A stretch of 50,746 bases of DNA from Bradyrhizobium valentinum (GCF_001440405.1 NZ_LLXX01000239.1:49472-100217), one strand, 5' to 3'. Positions 7,654-17,363 are shown, counted from the stretch's first letter. A program made the numbers and translations. The notes: generated by a model not told the origin, from the sequence alone.

Positions 7654-8622
7654 TCAGGCCAGATGGCAGGCCACGAAATGCCCATCGCTGCCTTGCTTCA
7701 GTTCTGGCGCGCTTTCCCGGCAGCGCGCCTCGGCGATCGGGCAGCGGGTGTGAAAGTGACAGCCGCGCGGTGGGTTCATCGGGCTCGGCACATCGCCCTG
7801 CAGGCGGATCCGCTTGCGCTTGACCTTCGGGTCCGGCACCGGCACTGCGGAGAGCAGCGCCTGTGTATAGGGATGCCGCGGATGGCGGTAGAGGTCGCGC
7901 GCGCTCGCCAGTTCGACGATGCGGCCGAGATACATCACCGCCACATGGTCGGAAATATGCTCCACCACTGAAAGATCGTGAGCAACGAACAAATAGGTGA
8001 GGTTGAGGTCGGCTTGCAGATCCTCCAGCAGATTGATCACCTGCGCCTGAATGGACACGTCGAGCGCGGAAACCGGCTCGTCGCATACGATGAATTTGGG
8101 CTCCACCGCGAGCGCACGCGCAATTACGATGCGCTGGCGCTGGCCGCCGGAAAATTCATGCGGGTAGCGGCGCATGTGCTCGGCCTTCAGTCCCACCTTG
8201 ACGAGCAGGCTCGCCACGCGGTCCTCCCGCTCGCTTGCCGAGGAAGCGAGTTCGTGGATGGTGAAGGCTTCGCCAAGGATCGCGCCGACCGTCATGCGTG
8301 GATTGAGCGAGGCAAAAGGATCCTGGAACACGATCTGCATGTTGCGACGCATGGCGCGCAGGTCTCCGCCGGAAAGGCCAAGCACATCGTGTCCGTCAAA
8401 GACGATCTTGCCCTCGCTGGGTTCGAGTAGGCGCAGCACGCAGCGTGCCGCGGTGGACTTGCCACAACCGGACTCGCCAACCAGGCCGAGCGTTTCGCCG
8501 CGATTGACCGCAAAGGAAACGCCGTCCACCGCGTGAACGCGCCCGACCTCGCGCGAAAGGAGTCCGCCCTTGACGGAAAAATGCTTCTTCAGACCGGTGA
8601 CGCGCAGCAGGGGCTCGCTCAT
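7654..8622 (-). CDS. Peptide/nickel ABC importer, second ATPase (DppF/OppF type)
   Basis: A 322-aa ATP-binding subunit. Walker A is GESGCGKST, the Q-loop region is QIVFQDPFASLNPR, the signature is FSGGQRQRI and Walker B is FIVCDEPVSALD. The C-terminal extension, with CHFHTRCPIAEARC, is the oligopeptide-transporter (HPY) domain. I chose the ATG at 8622 because it overlaps the stop of the partner ATPase as ATGA; the open frame runs further upstream but that would mean a large overlap. It is the last gene of the five-gene importer and forms an ATPase heterodimer with the preceding product. Confidence 0.93.
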   Translation of the reverse strand: MSEPLLRVTGLKKHFSVKGGLLSREVGRVHAVDGVSFAVNRGETLGLVGESGCGKSTAARCVLRLLEPSEGKIVFDGHDVLGLSGGDLRAMRRNMQIVFQDPFASLNPRMTVGAILGEAFTIHELASSASEREDRVASLLVKVGLKAEHMRRYPHEFSGGQRQRIVIARALAVEPKFIVCDEPVSALDVSIQAQVINLLEDLQADLNLTYLFVAHDLSVVEHISDHVAVMYLGRIVELASARDLYRHPRHPYTQALLSAVPVPDPKVKRKRIRLQGDVPSPMNPPRGCHFHTRCPIAEARCRESAPELKQGSDGHFVACHLA

Positions 8623-9611
8623 CGTGTCTCTCCCCGCGTGTCTCCAAGGTGACAGGCCATGCGATGGCCCGGTGCGACCTCGCGCAGAACCGGTTCCTGT
8701 TTGGAGCAAAGACCAAAGGCGTGGCGGCAGCGCGGTGCGAAGCGGCAGCCGGGCGCCGGATTGATCAGCATCGGCACGGTGCCGCCGATGGCTTCCAGCC
8801 GGGTCTTGTGCATGCTGTCGAGGTCGATGCGCGGGATCGAGCGGATCAGGCCCTGCGTGTAGGGGTGGCGCGGGCTTTCGAACAGGCTGTCGACATCGGC
8901 CTCTTCCACCACCTTGCCGGCGTACATCACCACGACTCGCTGCGCGGTTTCCGCCACCACGCCCATAGCGTGGGTGATCAGCATGACAGCCATGCCGAAG
9001 CGTTCCTTCATGTCCTGCAGCAGGTCGAGAATTTGCGCCTGAATGGTCACGTCGAGCGCGGTGGTCGGCTCGTCGGCGATGACGAGCTTGGGCTTGCAGG
9101 CAAGTGCCATGGCGATCATGACGCGTTGGCGCATGCCGCCCGAGAACTGGTGCGGGTAATCATGCACGCGGCCCTCGGCATTGGGAATCTGCACCAGCTT
9201 CAGCATCTCTACCGTGCGGGCAAGCGCGTCCTTCCGCGAGAGGCCCTCGTGACGGCGCAGGCTTTCGGCGATCTGCTCACCAACCGACAGCACCGGGTTG
9301 AGCGAGGTCATCGGTTCCTGGAAGATGAAGCCGATCTCCTTGGCCCTGATGTCGTCCAGGTCGCTGCTGGAGAGCGGCACGAGATCGCGGCCTTCGAAGA
9401 TGATCTGGCCCTCGACGATGCGGCCTGGCGGCATTGCGATCAGCTTCAGGATCGACATCGCCGTGACGGTCTTGCCGCAGCCGGATTCCCCGACCACGCA
9501 GAGTGTCTCGCCCTTGTTGAGAACGATGTCGACGCCGTCGACGGCCTGAAGCATGCCGTCGTCGGTGGCGAAGTGGGTTTTCAGCCCCTTGATTTCGAGC
9601 AGCGGCGCCAT
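8619..9611 (-). CDS. Peptide/nickel ABC importer, first ATPase (DppD/OppD type)
   Basis: A 330-aa ATPase with Walker A GESGCGKTV, signature FSGGMRQRV, Walker B LVIADEPTTALD and the C-terminal PGCRFAPRCRHAFGLC motif of oligopeptide-type ATPases. The ATG at 9611 overlaps the stop of the upstream permease by one base (TGATG). Its own stop overlaps the next start. The frame remains open further upstream, but that part lies inside the permease gene and carries no recognisable domain, so I excluded it. Confidence 0.93.
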   Translation of the reverse strand: MAPLLEIKGLKTHFATDDGMLQAVDGVDIVLNKGETLCVVGESGCGKTVTAMSILKLIAMPPGRIVEGQIIFEGRDLVPLSSSDLDDIRAKEIGFIFQEPMTSLNPVLSVGEQIAESLRRHEGLSRKDALARTVEMLKLVQIPNAEGRVHDYPHQFSGGMRQRVMIAMALACKPKLVIADEPTTALDVTIQAQILDLLQDMKERFGMAVMLITHAMGVVAETAQRVVVMYAGKVVEEADVDSLFESPRHPYTQGLIRSIPRIDLDSMHKTRLEAIGGTVPMLINPAPGCRFAPRCRHAFGLCSKQEPVLREVAPGHRMACHLGDTRGETR

Positions 9612-10537
9612 CAGATCACCCGCCGCGCGTCGAGCGCGTCGCGCAACCCGTCGCCGATGAAATTGATGGCCACCACGGCGATGAAGATGGCGCCGCCTGG
9701 AAACATCGCCCAGTGCGCGGCAATGTCGAGATAGTCCTTGGCGTCGAACAATAGCCGTCCCCAGGTCGGGGTATCCGGCGGAAAGCCGAGGCCGAGAAAC
9801 GACAGCGTCGATTCCGCGATGATCGCCGCCGCCACGTCGATGGTGCCCGCGATGATCACCGGCCCGACGGCGTTGGGCAGGATGTGGCGCACCACCTGCC
9901 GCATCGGGCTGGCGCCGAGCGCGCGCGCCGCCTCGACGAATTCCTTCTCGCGCAACGACAGGAATTGCGCGCGCACCAGGCGGGCGACCGGCATCCAGCG
10001 CAGCCCGCCGATGACGAGCACGATCAGGATGAAGATGCCGCCTTCGGGGCCGAACACGGCCTTCAGCCCATCGCGGAACAGATAGATGAGCAACAGCAGC
10101 AATGGCAGTTGCGGCAGCGAGAGGAACAGATCGGTCAGCCACATCAGCGCATGCCCAAGCGCGCCGCGCGACATGCCGGCGAGCGCCCCGATCAGCGTGC
10201 CGACGATGACGGCGACCGCCATGGCCGCAAGGCCGACCGCAAGCGATATCCGTCCGCCGTAGATCATGCGGGCGAGAATGTCCTGCCCGAGATCGTCGGT
10301 GCCGAAGGGATGGGCGAGCGAGGGGCCCTCGAGGCGGGCAGTGAAATCGATTTCGTTGATGCTGACGCGCCAGACGAGGGGGCCAAACACCACCACCGCG
10401 ATCAGGGCGAGCAGCAGCAATGCGCTGACCACGGCAAGCCGGTGGCGGCGATAGCGCCGCCAGGTCTCGCGCCAGGGCGAATAGCCACGCCGCTCAGCGG
10501 AGGGAAATGCGAGGGTCGAGCCAGCCATACAGGACAT
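9611..10537 (-). CDS. Peptide/nickel ABC importer, permease (DppC type)
   Basis: A 308-aa inner-membrane permease. An N-terminal cytoplasmic segment and the first membrane helix (LAVVSALLLLALIAVVVFG) precede the HPFGTDDLGQDILARMIYGG motif that marks DppC/OppC subunits. The EAA loop is FVEAARALGASPMRQVVRH. Six membrane helices are expected. Two in-frame ATGs (10537, 10528) are possible and neither has a strong ribosome site. The gene overlaps the preceding permease by 35-44 bp, so translational coupling is likely. Confidence 0.92.
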   Translation of the reverse strand: MSCMAGSTLAFPSAERRGYSPWRETWRRYRRHRLAVVSALLLLALIAVVVFGPLVWRVSINEIDFTARLEGPSLAHPFGTDDLGQDILARMIYGGRISLAVGLAAMAVAVIVGTLIGALAGMSRGALGHALMWLTDLFLSLPQLPLLLLLIYLFRDGLKAVFGPEGGIFILIVLVIGGLRWMPVARLVRAQFLSLREKEFVEAARALGASPMRQVVRHILPNAVGPVIIAGTIDVAAAIIAESTLSFLGLGFPPDTPTWGRLLFDAKDYLDIAAHWAMFPGGAIFIAVVAINFIGDGLRDALDARRVI

Positions 10538-11453
10538 CCGCGATCAGGTTGAAGAGCACCACGAGACAGGCGAACACGAAGGTCACGGCCATCACGACCG
10601 GCGTATCGTTGGAGAGAATCGATGAGATCAGCAGCGAGCCGATGCCCGGAATGCGAAAGATCTGTTCGGTGACGATGGCGCCGCCGAACACGGCCGGCAT
10701 CTGCAGCGCGACCAGGGTGACGACCGGGATCATCGCGTTGCGCATCGCGTGCTTGACGATCACCCTTGTCTGCCCGAGGCCCTTGGCGCGGGCGGTGGTG
10801 ACGTAGTCGAGGCGGATCACGTCCAGCATGGCCGAGCGCACGAAGCGCGTCATGGATGCCGCCTGGAACAGCCCAAGTACCATCACCGGCATGATGGCCT
10901 GCCGGACCTGTTCGATCACCCAGTGGATGCCGGTCGCCTTGATGTCGGTCGTATAGACAAACGGCAGCCAGTCCAGCTTGATCGAAAACACCAGGATGAA
11001 CAAAAGGCCGGTAAAGAAGGTCGGCAGCGAGAAGCCGATGAAGGCGAGCGTGTTGGCGATCTGGTCGAAGATCGAATAGGGCCGGGTGGCGGCGAAGACG
11101 CCGACCGGGATCGCAATCAGCAGCGCCAGCACCTGCGCGGAGCCGATCACATACAGCGTCGTCGGCAGGCGCTGCAGGATGAGCGTATCGACGTTCATCC
11201 GGCTGACGAAGGAAAAGCCCCAGTCGCCCTGCGTCATGGCGGCGAGCCAACGCAGGTAGCGGACATGGACCGGATCGTCGAGGCCGAATTTGGTCCGAAG
11301 CGCTTGCGCCACTTCGGGCGGCACGTTTGGATTGGTCACGAGCTCTGCGAACGGATCGCCGGGCGCCAGCGCAAGCACCGTGAACAGAACGAGCGAAATG
11401 CCGAGCAGGCTCGGCACGGCGATCAGCAGGCGACGCAGGATATACTGCCGCAT
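10494..11453 (-). CDS. Peptide/nickel ABC importer, permease (DppB type)
   Basis: A 319-aa permease starting MRQYILRRLLIAVPSLLGIS, the typical DppB first helix, followed by FTVLALAPGDPF. The EAA-type loop is YVTTARAKGLGQTRVIVKH and the C-terminus ends in GWLDPRISLR, as is usual for the family. It sits 21 bp after the receptor gene and overlaps the DppC-like gene, giving the order receptor-permease-permease-ATPase-ATPase. Confidence 0.93.
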   Translation of the reverse strand: MRQYILRRLLIAVPSLLGISLVLFTVLALAPGDPFAELVTNPNVPPEVAQALRTKFGLDDPVHVRYLRWLAAMTQGDWGFSFVSRMNVDTLILQRLPTTLYVIGSAQVLALLIAIPVGVFAATRPYSIFDQIANTLAFIGFSLPTFFTGLLFILVFSIKLDWLPFVYTTDIKATGIHWVIEQVRQAIMPVMVLGLFQAASMTRFVRSAMLDVIRLDYVTTARAKGLGQTRVIVKHAMRNAMIPVVTLVALQMPAVFGGAIVTEQIFRIPGIGSLLISSILSNDTPVVMAVTFVFACLVVLFNLIADVLYGWLDPRISLR

Positions 11454-11474
11454 GAGGGACGATCTATGCCGGCT

Positions 11475-13265
11475 TCAGGCCTCTCGATACCAGTCCTGGA
11501 TATTGTCGGTGTCGTTGGTCCAGCCGCTGAGCACCGGGCGCAGCGAGTTGACCGCCGCGCCGACCTTCAGGCGGTGCATCACCGGGATGACCACCGTGTC
11601 CTCCCACATGATGTCGTTGGCCCTGATGTAGAACGCGGCCCGCTTGACCGGATCGACTTCGGCCTCCGCCGCGTCGATCGCAGCGTCAAACTCCTTGTTG
11701 ACCCAGCGCGGGAAATTCCTGCCCTGCCACTTGTTTTCCTTGGTAGCCACGAAGCGCGAATGGAAGCGCCGCATATGCTGAGCCGGGTCGGGCTGGGTCA
11801 TCGGAATCTGGAACATCTCGATGTCGGCGTAGAACTTGGAGTAGGTGTCGGGATTGGCGACATCCGAAGAGAAAAACACCGAGGCGACGACCGATTTCAG
11901 TTCGACGTCGATGCCGGCCTTCTGACAGGCCTGTTTGATGATCGCCTGGGTCTTCTGGCGCGGGCCGTTGATCGAGGTTTGGTACAGGAGTTTCAGTTTC
12001 CTTCCGTCCTTCTCACGGATCCCGTCAGCCCCGGCTTTCCATCCGGCCTCTTCCAATAGCTGGGTCGCCTTCTCGATGCTGAATTCCCATTTCGTGTTCT
12101 TGGAGACGAATTGTTCGGGCCCGTTGAGGAAGCTGGCCGTGGTGCGTCCGGCGCGACCGTAGATGTGCTTCTGAACGGCATCGCGGTCGACGAGCAGCGC
12201 GAGCGCCTTGCGTACGGCCGGATCGGAGAACAGGGGATGCTTGGTCTTGATCGACGAGCGTTCGCCGTCGATCTCGGTGTTGGGGTCCGTGAAGTTCAGC
12301 GCAATGAATTCGATGTCGCCGCCGGTCGTATAGACGGTCTTGCCCTTGCCGCCCTTCTCCAGGCGCAGCAGGACCTCGTCTTCCACCTGCATGTTCCAGG
12401 CATAGTCAAATTCGCCGGTCTGAATCACCGCGCGCGCCGCCGAGACGGCATCGCCGCCGCCCTTGATCTCGATCGTATCGAAGTAGGGTCGGTTCGGCAT
12501 GTGATAGTCGGGATTGATTTCCCCGCGCACAAGGTCGCCCGGCTTGAACTCGACGAATTTGTAGGGACCGGTGCCGACGGGCTTGAGGTTGTTGGGAGCC
12601 TCGCGGGATTTGGCACCCTTGTAGTCCGCGAACAGATGCTTGGGCAGGATGCAGCCGACCACCGCGACAAAGGCATCGGCCCAGAACGGGGTGGGACCCT
12701 TGAACAGGACGCGGACGGTGAGGTCGTCGACCTTTTCGACGGTGATGTCCTGGTAGACGCCGATGGTCAACGCTGCGGTAGCGGGATCGCGGGCATATTC
12801 CCAGTTGAATACGACGTCGTCGGCGGTGAACGGTTTGCCGTCATGCCATTTGACGCCTGGCTTGAGCTTCCACGTCACCGACTTGCCGTCGGCAGCGAGG
12901 CCGCCGTTCTGCGTCGACGGAATTTCCGCCGCCAGAATCGGGCAGAGGTTGCCGGCCGCGTCCCAGCTCGCCAGCGGTTCATAGAACAGGCGCGAGCCGT
13001 CCTGGTCCTTGGTGCCGGTGGCAAAATGCGGATTGAGCAGGGTCGCCCCCTGCCACCACAGCAGCTTCAGCGGGCCGCCGCCGCCACGCTTGGTCGGCTT
13101 GTAGGGAGCCTTGCTCTGCGCCATCGCTACCCCGCCGACGGCGAGGATCTGCGTGGCCATCGGCGCGGTGAGGCCGAGTGCGATCAGGTGCTGAACGAAG
13201 GCGCGGCGATCCATGCGGCCGTCCTTCACCTCGTCGATCATGGTTCGCAGTTCATTGTCCAGCAT
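11475..13265 (-). CDS. Peptide/nickel ABC importer, periplasmic receptor (SBP family 5)
   Basis: A 596-aa extracellular solute-binding protein, family 5. The N-terminus has a Tat-like signal (MDRRAFVQHLIALGLTAPM, residues 18-36) after a short leader. The body shows the family pattern: LAAEIPSTQNGG, WKLKPGVKWHDGKPFTADDV, VGTGPYKFVEFKPGD and, later, a domain around ADGIREKDGRKLKL. GGGGAC lies 5 bp before the ATG at 13265. It defines the ligand of the importer, which cannot be named from sequence; the adjacent M20 hydrolase suggests an amide- or peptide-like ligand. The 264-bp region upstream of its start should hold the operon promoter. Confidence 0.92.
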   Translation of the reverse strand: MLDNELRTMIDEVKDGRMDRRAFVQHLIALGLTAPMATQILAVGGVAMAQSKAPYKPTKRGGGGPLKLLWWQGATLLNPHFATGTKDQDGSRLFYEPLASWDAAGNLCPILAAEIPSTQNGGLAADGKSVTWKLKPGVKWHDGKPFTADDVVFNWEYARDPATAALTIGVYQDITVEKVDDLTVRVLFKGPTPFWADAFVAVVGCILPKHLFADYKGAKSREAPNNLKPVGTGPYKFVEFKPGDLVRGEINPDYHMPNRPYFDTIEIKGGGDAVSAARAVIQTGEFDYAWNMQVEDEVLLRLEKGGKGKTVYTTGGDIEFIALNFTDPNTEIDGERSSIKTKHPLFSDPAVRKALALLVDRDAVQKHIYGRAGRTTASFLNGPEQFVSKNTKWEFSIEKATQLLEEAGWKAGADGIREKDGRKLKLLYQTSINGPRQKTQAIIKQACQKAGIDVELKSVVASVFFSSDVANPDTYSKFYADIEMFQIPMTQPDPAQHMRRFHSRFVATKENKWQGRNFPRWVNKEFDAAIDAAEAEVDPVKRAAFYIRANDIMWEDTVVIPVMHRLKVGAAVNSLRPVLSGWTNDTDNIQDWYREA

Positions 13266-13529
13266 CGTTGTCCCCGTCTGCTTCCGGCGTGGTTACGGCG
13301 TGCCGCTGGGCGGTCGCCTTTCGCTGGGTCGTAAGATGGCACATCAAATGCCCCCGAGGTCAACGGCTTGTGATCGACAATTCGAAGGGTGGCGGAGCGG
13401 CCAATGATTTTTGCTTGGGCAGAATCACGCTGCGCCGCACATCGCTTTGGCAATCCGGCGGCCGCGGCACGTCAAAGCGCGCCGAATCGTGCTTTGCACT
13501 GCAAAAAATTTGTTCGCCAGACCGGCCGG

Positions 13530-14948
13530 TCAGATCAGCGACATGTCCAGCGGTGGGGCGACGCTGTCCGGTAGCGGGCTGACATAGGGGGTGCGGGTCG
13601 TGCGCTTCTTTAGGTCGGCCCTCGCGGCGGCGATCAGGTCCGGCTCCGTCAGCGCCTTGATGCCAAGGCCGGCCATGGCCTTGGCCGCCTGCACCATGGC
13701 CTTGTGGGCGGCCGGACTCTTGCCCTGCGCCACCACTTGCCAGGTGTGGAACGGGGTGCCGATCGCAACCGTCGGGGCATGAACCTGAACGGTCGGGACG
13801 ACCCAGCTCACATCGCCGACATCGGTCGAGCCGATTTGCGGGTTGCGTTTGGCATCGAGCGGGACGATGAAATCGGCCAGCGGCCGGTCGGTCGGCTCCA
13901 TGCCGATCGAGTGATAGACGGTCGCGATATCCTTCTCCGTCAGCGTGGAGCGGATCTGCTGCGCGAAATCCTTGTCCGTCTTGTCGAAATGCGGCGGACC
14001 GAGTTCTTCCATAATGTCATGGAGGGCGGCCTCGAGCGGGGTGTTGGGCAGCAGGTTGGAGACGGCCGAAATGATCTTCATCTCCACCTTGGTTTCGGTC
14101 ATCAATGCCGCGCCCTGCGCGATCTTGTGGACCCGCCCCACCAGTTCGTTCATGCCGGGCAGGTCGCGGTCGCGGATCGAATAGCGCACCCGGGCATGGG
14201 CCTGCACCACGTTGGGGGCGATGCCGCCGGTGTCGAGCAGGGCATAGTGGACGCGGGCGTCGCTTGGCATGTGCTCGCGCATGTAGTTCACGCCGACATT
14301 CATCAGTTCCACCGCATCGAGCGCGCTGCGGCCGAGATGCGGCGAAGCAGCGGCATGCGAGGTTCGCCCGGTGAAGATGAAATCGGCGCGCGTGTTGGCA
14401 AGCGAAGGCGTCACCACGACTTCCCAGAAGCTGGACGGATGCCAGGTGATGGCGATGTCGGCATCGTCGAACGCGCCCGATCGCACCATGAAGGCTTTCG
14501 CCGCGCCGCCTTCTTCCGCAGGACAGCCATAATAGCGCACGCGCCCCGGCACCTTGTGTTCGGCGAGCCAGTCCTTCACCGCTGTGGCTGCAAGGAGCGC
14601 GGCGGAACCGAGCAGATTGTGGCCGCAACCATGGCCATGGCCTCCAGCCTCCAGCGGGCGAGGTTCGGCCACGCCGGCCTCCTGGCTGAGACCGGGCAGG
14701 GCGTCATATTCGCCAAGGAAGGCGATGACGGGTCCGCCGTCGCCCCATTCGCCCATCACGGCGGTGGGAATGCCGGCGACCTGCTCGGTGATGCGGAAAC
14801 CCTGATGGCGCAGTTCGGCCAGATGCTCCGCTGACGAGCGCGCTTCGGTGTAGCAGACCTCGGGCATCGCCCAGACCCGGTCGGCCAAGGCGACAAAGCG
14901 CGGTTTGATCGTATCGACGCCACGCCAGATGTTACTGCGGTTATCCAT
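13530..14948 (-). CDS. M20 amidohydrolase, AbgB-like
   Basis: A 472-aa metallopeptidase-family amidohydrolase, close in length and layout to subunit B of p-aminobenzoyl-glutamate hydrolase. Metal-site motifs are visible: GGHGHGCGHN (His104-His110), CPAEEGGAAKAF (Glu145/146) and, near the C-terminus, the TPFHTWQVVAQGKSPAAHK block. The dimerisation domain starts at about TGRTSHAAASPHLGRSALD. The usual substrate class is N-acyl or peptide-like amides. The gene lies 264 bp upstream of the receptor gene on the same strand, so the imported ligand could be its substrate. A separate promoter is possible. No signal peptide, so it is cytoplasmic. Confidence 0.88.
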   Translation of the reverse strand: MDNRSNIWRGVDTIKPRFVALADRVWAMPEVCYTEARSSAEHLAELRHQGFRITEQVAGIPTAVMGEWGDGGPVIAFLGEYDALPGLSQEAGVAEPRPLEAGGHGHGCGHNLLGSAALLAATAVKDWLAEHKVPGRVRYYGCPAEEGGAAKAFMVRSGAFDDADIAITWHPSSFWEVVVTPSLANTRADFIFTGRTSHAAASPHLGRSALDAVELMNVGVNYMREHMPSDARVHYALLDTGGIAPNVVQAHARVRYSIRDRDLPGMNELVGRVHKIAQGAALMTETKVEMKIISAVSNLLPNTPLEAALHDIMEELGPPHFDKTDKDFAQQIRSTLTEKDIATVYHSIGMEPTDRPLADFIVPLDAKRNPQIGSTDVGDVSWVVPTVQVHAPTVAIGTPFHTWQVVAQGKSPAAHKAMVQAAKAMAGLGIKALTEPDLIAAARADLKKRTTRTPYVSPLPDSVAPPLDMSLI

Positions 14949-15043
14949 CTTCCGATTTCCAATTCTGAAGCGATGAGGGCTGAGGAATTGTAATCAGCTT
15001 CGCAAAACGACGCCAGCGCCGGGGCAGGCATCTGCCATGCCCA

Positions 15044-16291
15044 TCACACCTTCACGCCATGCGGCCTGAACAGCCGGCCTTTCTCCACCACCAGCACCAC
15101 GGCGAGCGCGGCCAGCGTGCAGAGCAGGAAGCCGGTCGCGAACGGCACCAGCGTGCCGTCGTAATCCTGGCCGATGGTGGCGCCGATGCCGATGGCGAGC
15201 AGGGTGGTGATAGAGCCGTACAGCGACGCGGCGGTGCCGGCGATATGGCCCTGCGGCTCCATGGCGAGCGCGGTGAAATTGGCGATCATCAAGCCGAACG
15301 CAAACATCATCGATACCGAAAGCACCATGAACAGTGGCAGGGGCAGCGTCTGCATCTTCGCCGCCACCAGCATGGTCGCGGCGATGACCACGAAGCCGAT
15401 CAGCGCGCTGTGGGAGAGCACGCGCATGCCGAGGCGGCCGACGAGCCTGGAATTGACGAACCCGGCGATCGCGGTTCCGACGGCGACACCGGCAAACGCA
15501 ACCGGAAAATAATGCCCGAGCTGGTAGATGCCGGTGAACACCTGCTGCGAGATGAATACGAAGGCGAACAGCGAACCCAATACGCCGCCGGCCGCCAGCG
15601 CATAACCCAGCGTCTGGCGATTGGTCACGGTCTGGCGGAACGCATCGAACACCGCGCCGATGGCGAGTGACCTCCGTTTGGCGACAGGCAGTGTCTCTGG
15701 CATGCGCAGTGCGCTCCAGACCAGCGCCACCACGCCATACAGCATCAGCACGATGAAGATGCCGCGCCATTGCGTCAGCATCAGCACGGCCTGGCCGAAT
15801 GCCGGGGCAACGACGGGAACGGCAATGAACACCATCATCGCCAGTGACATCACGCTCGCCATGCGCCGACCGGCGTAGCAGTCGCGGACGATCGAGGTCG
15901 CGATCACGCGCGTAGCCGAGGTGCAGAGGCCCTGCAGCGCGCGCGCCAGCAGCAAGGTTTCAAAAGAAGGAGCCGCGATCGCCAGCAGGCTGGCGATACA
16001 ATAGACGGCCATGCCGCCGAGCAGGACCGGCCGCCGCCCGAACCGGTCGGATAGCGGGCCCATGACGAACTGGCCGACGCCGAAGCCGACCAGGAAGATC
16101 GACAGCACCATTTGCGGGCGGTTGACTGAGGTGATGTGGAAGGCGGACGCGATGTTCGGCAGCGCCGGCAGCATCATGTCCATCGCGAGCGGATTGAGCG
16201 CCATGATGGAGGCGATCACGATCACGAATTCGGGAAAGCCCATCGGGCGGTGGCCTGAAGCGGCCAAGGCATCGGCACTGGTATTGGACAA
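15044..16291 (-). CDS. MFS drug/solute exporter, Bcr/CflA type
   Basis: A 12-helix major-facilitator transporter (415 aa). The conserved loop 2-3 motif is GPLSDRFGRRPVLL, and MDMMLPALPNIA in helix 1 is typical of Bcr/CflA multidrug exporters. The start is not certain: a TTG at 16291 has AAAGGA 8 bp upstream and gives a short N-terminus (LSNTSADALAASG), whereas the first ATG is 16 codons further in, at MGFPEF. I prefer the TTG because of its spacing. It is 95 bp downstream of the M20 gene's start and 107 bp after the IclR gene's end, on the same strand. Confidence 0.85.
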   Translation of the reverse strand: MSNTSADALAASGHRPMGFPEFVIVIASIMALNPLAMDMMLPALPNIASAFHITSVNRPQMVLSIFLVGFGVGQFVMGPLSDRFGRRPVLLGGMAVYCIASLLAIAAPSFETLLLARALQGLCTSATRVIATSIVRDCYAGRRMASVMSLAMMVFIAVPVVAPAFGQAVLMLTQWRGIFIVLMLYGVVALVWSALRMPETLPVAKRRSLAIGAVFDAFRQTVTNRQTLGYALAAGGVLGSLFAFVFISQQVFTGIYQLGHYFPVAFAGVAVGTAIAGFVNSRLVGRLGMRVLSHSALIGFVVIAATMLVAAKMQTLPLPLFMVLSVSMMFAFGLMIANFTALAMEPQGHIAGTAASLYGSITTLLAIGIGATIGQDYDGTLVPFATGFLLCTLAALAVVLVVEKGRLFRPHGVKV

Positions 16292-16398
16292 CGAAAAATC
16301 CTTTTTCAGGCGGCACCTTATGGAGTTTGGTGCGCCGCACAATCGGTGTTTTCGGAATGGCAGACCATCGGTAAGGGGGTCTTGAACGCGCAACACTC

Positions 16399-17154
16399 TT
16401 ATTTGCCGGCGAGTGCCTCATTGCACCTCTTTGCAAACGCCAGAAGATAGGCACCCATCTCGGCGGACAGCCGTGAGGTGGGTTGCACATTCTGCGTGCT
16501 CATATTGAGCGCGTACACCGGCAGGCCCTTGACGATGATTGGTGTCGCAACAGCCAGAACGCCGCGCTGCCACGAGGCGGCGCAATAACCATCGCGCTTG
16601 ACGGATCGGATCGATCTTTGCACCTCGGCGAGCAAGTTCTGCGTTGCGCCGGCACCGCGCCGCTTGAAGGTCGCAAATAGTTTGGCTCGTTCCTGTTCGG
16701 TTATGCCCGCCAGATAGGCGCGCCCGAGCGAGGTCGATTCCATCGGCACCTGCTGCCCCGCAACAACATTGCGTAGCGCTACACGCGGGTTGAAGCGGAC
16801 CGATTCCAGGTAGACCATCATTGAACGGTCCGCGGTGGCCAATCCAACATTCATCTTCCGCCGCATGGATTCAACGCGCATCATCGGGCCCAAGGCGTTG
16901 AGGATTGGCGAGCTCATGCGCATCGCGTGCCCGAAGCTGATCACCGCTGCGGCCAGCCTGTAGGCGCGTTCGCTGCGAACATCGTCCAGCATGCCGGTTT
17001 GGACGAGCGTGCGAGTGAGCCGGCTGACCGTCGCTCGCGGAATCCCGGTTCGCTCTGCGATCTCTCCATTTCCGAGAACATCGATTCCCTGCCGGAACGC
17101 CCGCAAGATCTCGACGCCCCTCTGCAACGAACGATTGCCGTCAGCAGAGTTCAT
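16399..17154 (-). CDS. IclR-family transcriptional regulator
   Basis: A 251-aa regulator. The N-terminal winged helix-turn-helix is visible as LQRGVEILRAF, GNGEIAERTGIPRATVSRLT and GMLDDVRSERAYRLA (about residues 10-70). A C-terminal effector-binding domain follows, including VPMESTSLGRAYLAGITEQER and the GVLAVATPI segment. The ATG at 17154 follows GAGGAGGAG; the frame stays open for 41 more codons upstream without recognisable domain. It is divergent from the Bug receptor/CoA-synthetase operon and probably regulates it in response to the substrate or a CoA-pathway intermediate. Two perfect 15-bp palindromes lie in the shared 251-bp region. Confidence 0.92.
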   Translation of the reverse strand: MNSADGNRSLQRGVEILRAFRQGIDVLGNGEIAERTGIPRATVSRLTRTLVQTGMLDDVRSERAYRLAAAVISFGHAMRMSSPILNALGPMMRVESMRRKMNVGLATADRSMMVYLESVRFNPRVALRNVVAGQQVPMESTSLGRAYLAGITEQERAKLFATFKRRGAGATQNLLAEVQRSIRSVKRDGYCAASWQRGVLAVATPIIVKGLPVYALNMSTQNVQPTSRLSAEMGAYLLAFAKRCNEALAGK

Positions 17155-17271
17155 CCGTGGCTCCTCCTCGGCTCGTCTAACGGATAGGCGGAATACAAGG
17201 CAGGACGCAAGCGGCCACCGGTCTTGGACCAACTCAGCCGCGTCGCGGACGCCAAACCGCTCGGCCGCCAA

Positions 17272-17286
17272 TTCCACTAGGTGGAA
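17272..17286. promoter_or_regulatory. Candidate IclR operator 1 (15-bp palindrome)
   Basis: TTCCACTAGGTGGAA is a perfect inverted repeat of 6-bp arms around TAG, 118 bp upstream of the IclR start and 120 bp upstream of the Bug receptor start. The size and TTCC/GGAA outer bases resemble operators bound by IclR-family dimers. Function is inferred from position and symmetry only. Confidence 0.5.
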
Positions 17287-17363
17287 ATAGGCCCAGGGAA
17301 GGCGGGCTTGCGTGTGCTACCGCATAGCGCGGCCCCGATAGCAGGAAGCCGCCGTGACAGAAG

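Noticed and set aside
12111..13334. A 407-codon plus-strand open frame opposite the peptide receptor gene.
   Set aside because: It is antisense to a well-supported receptor gene and has the composition of a shadow frame.
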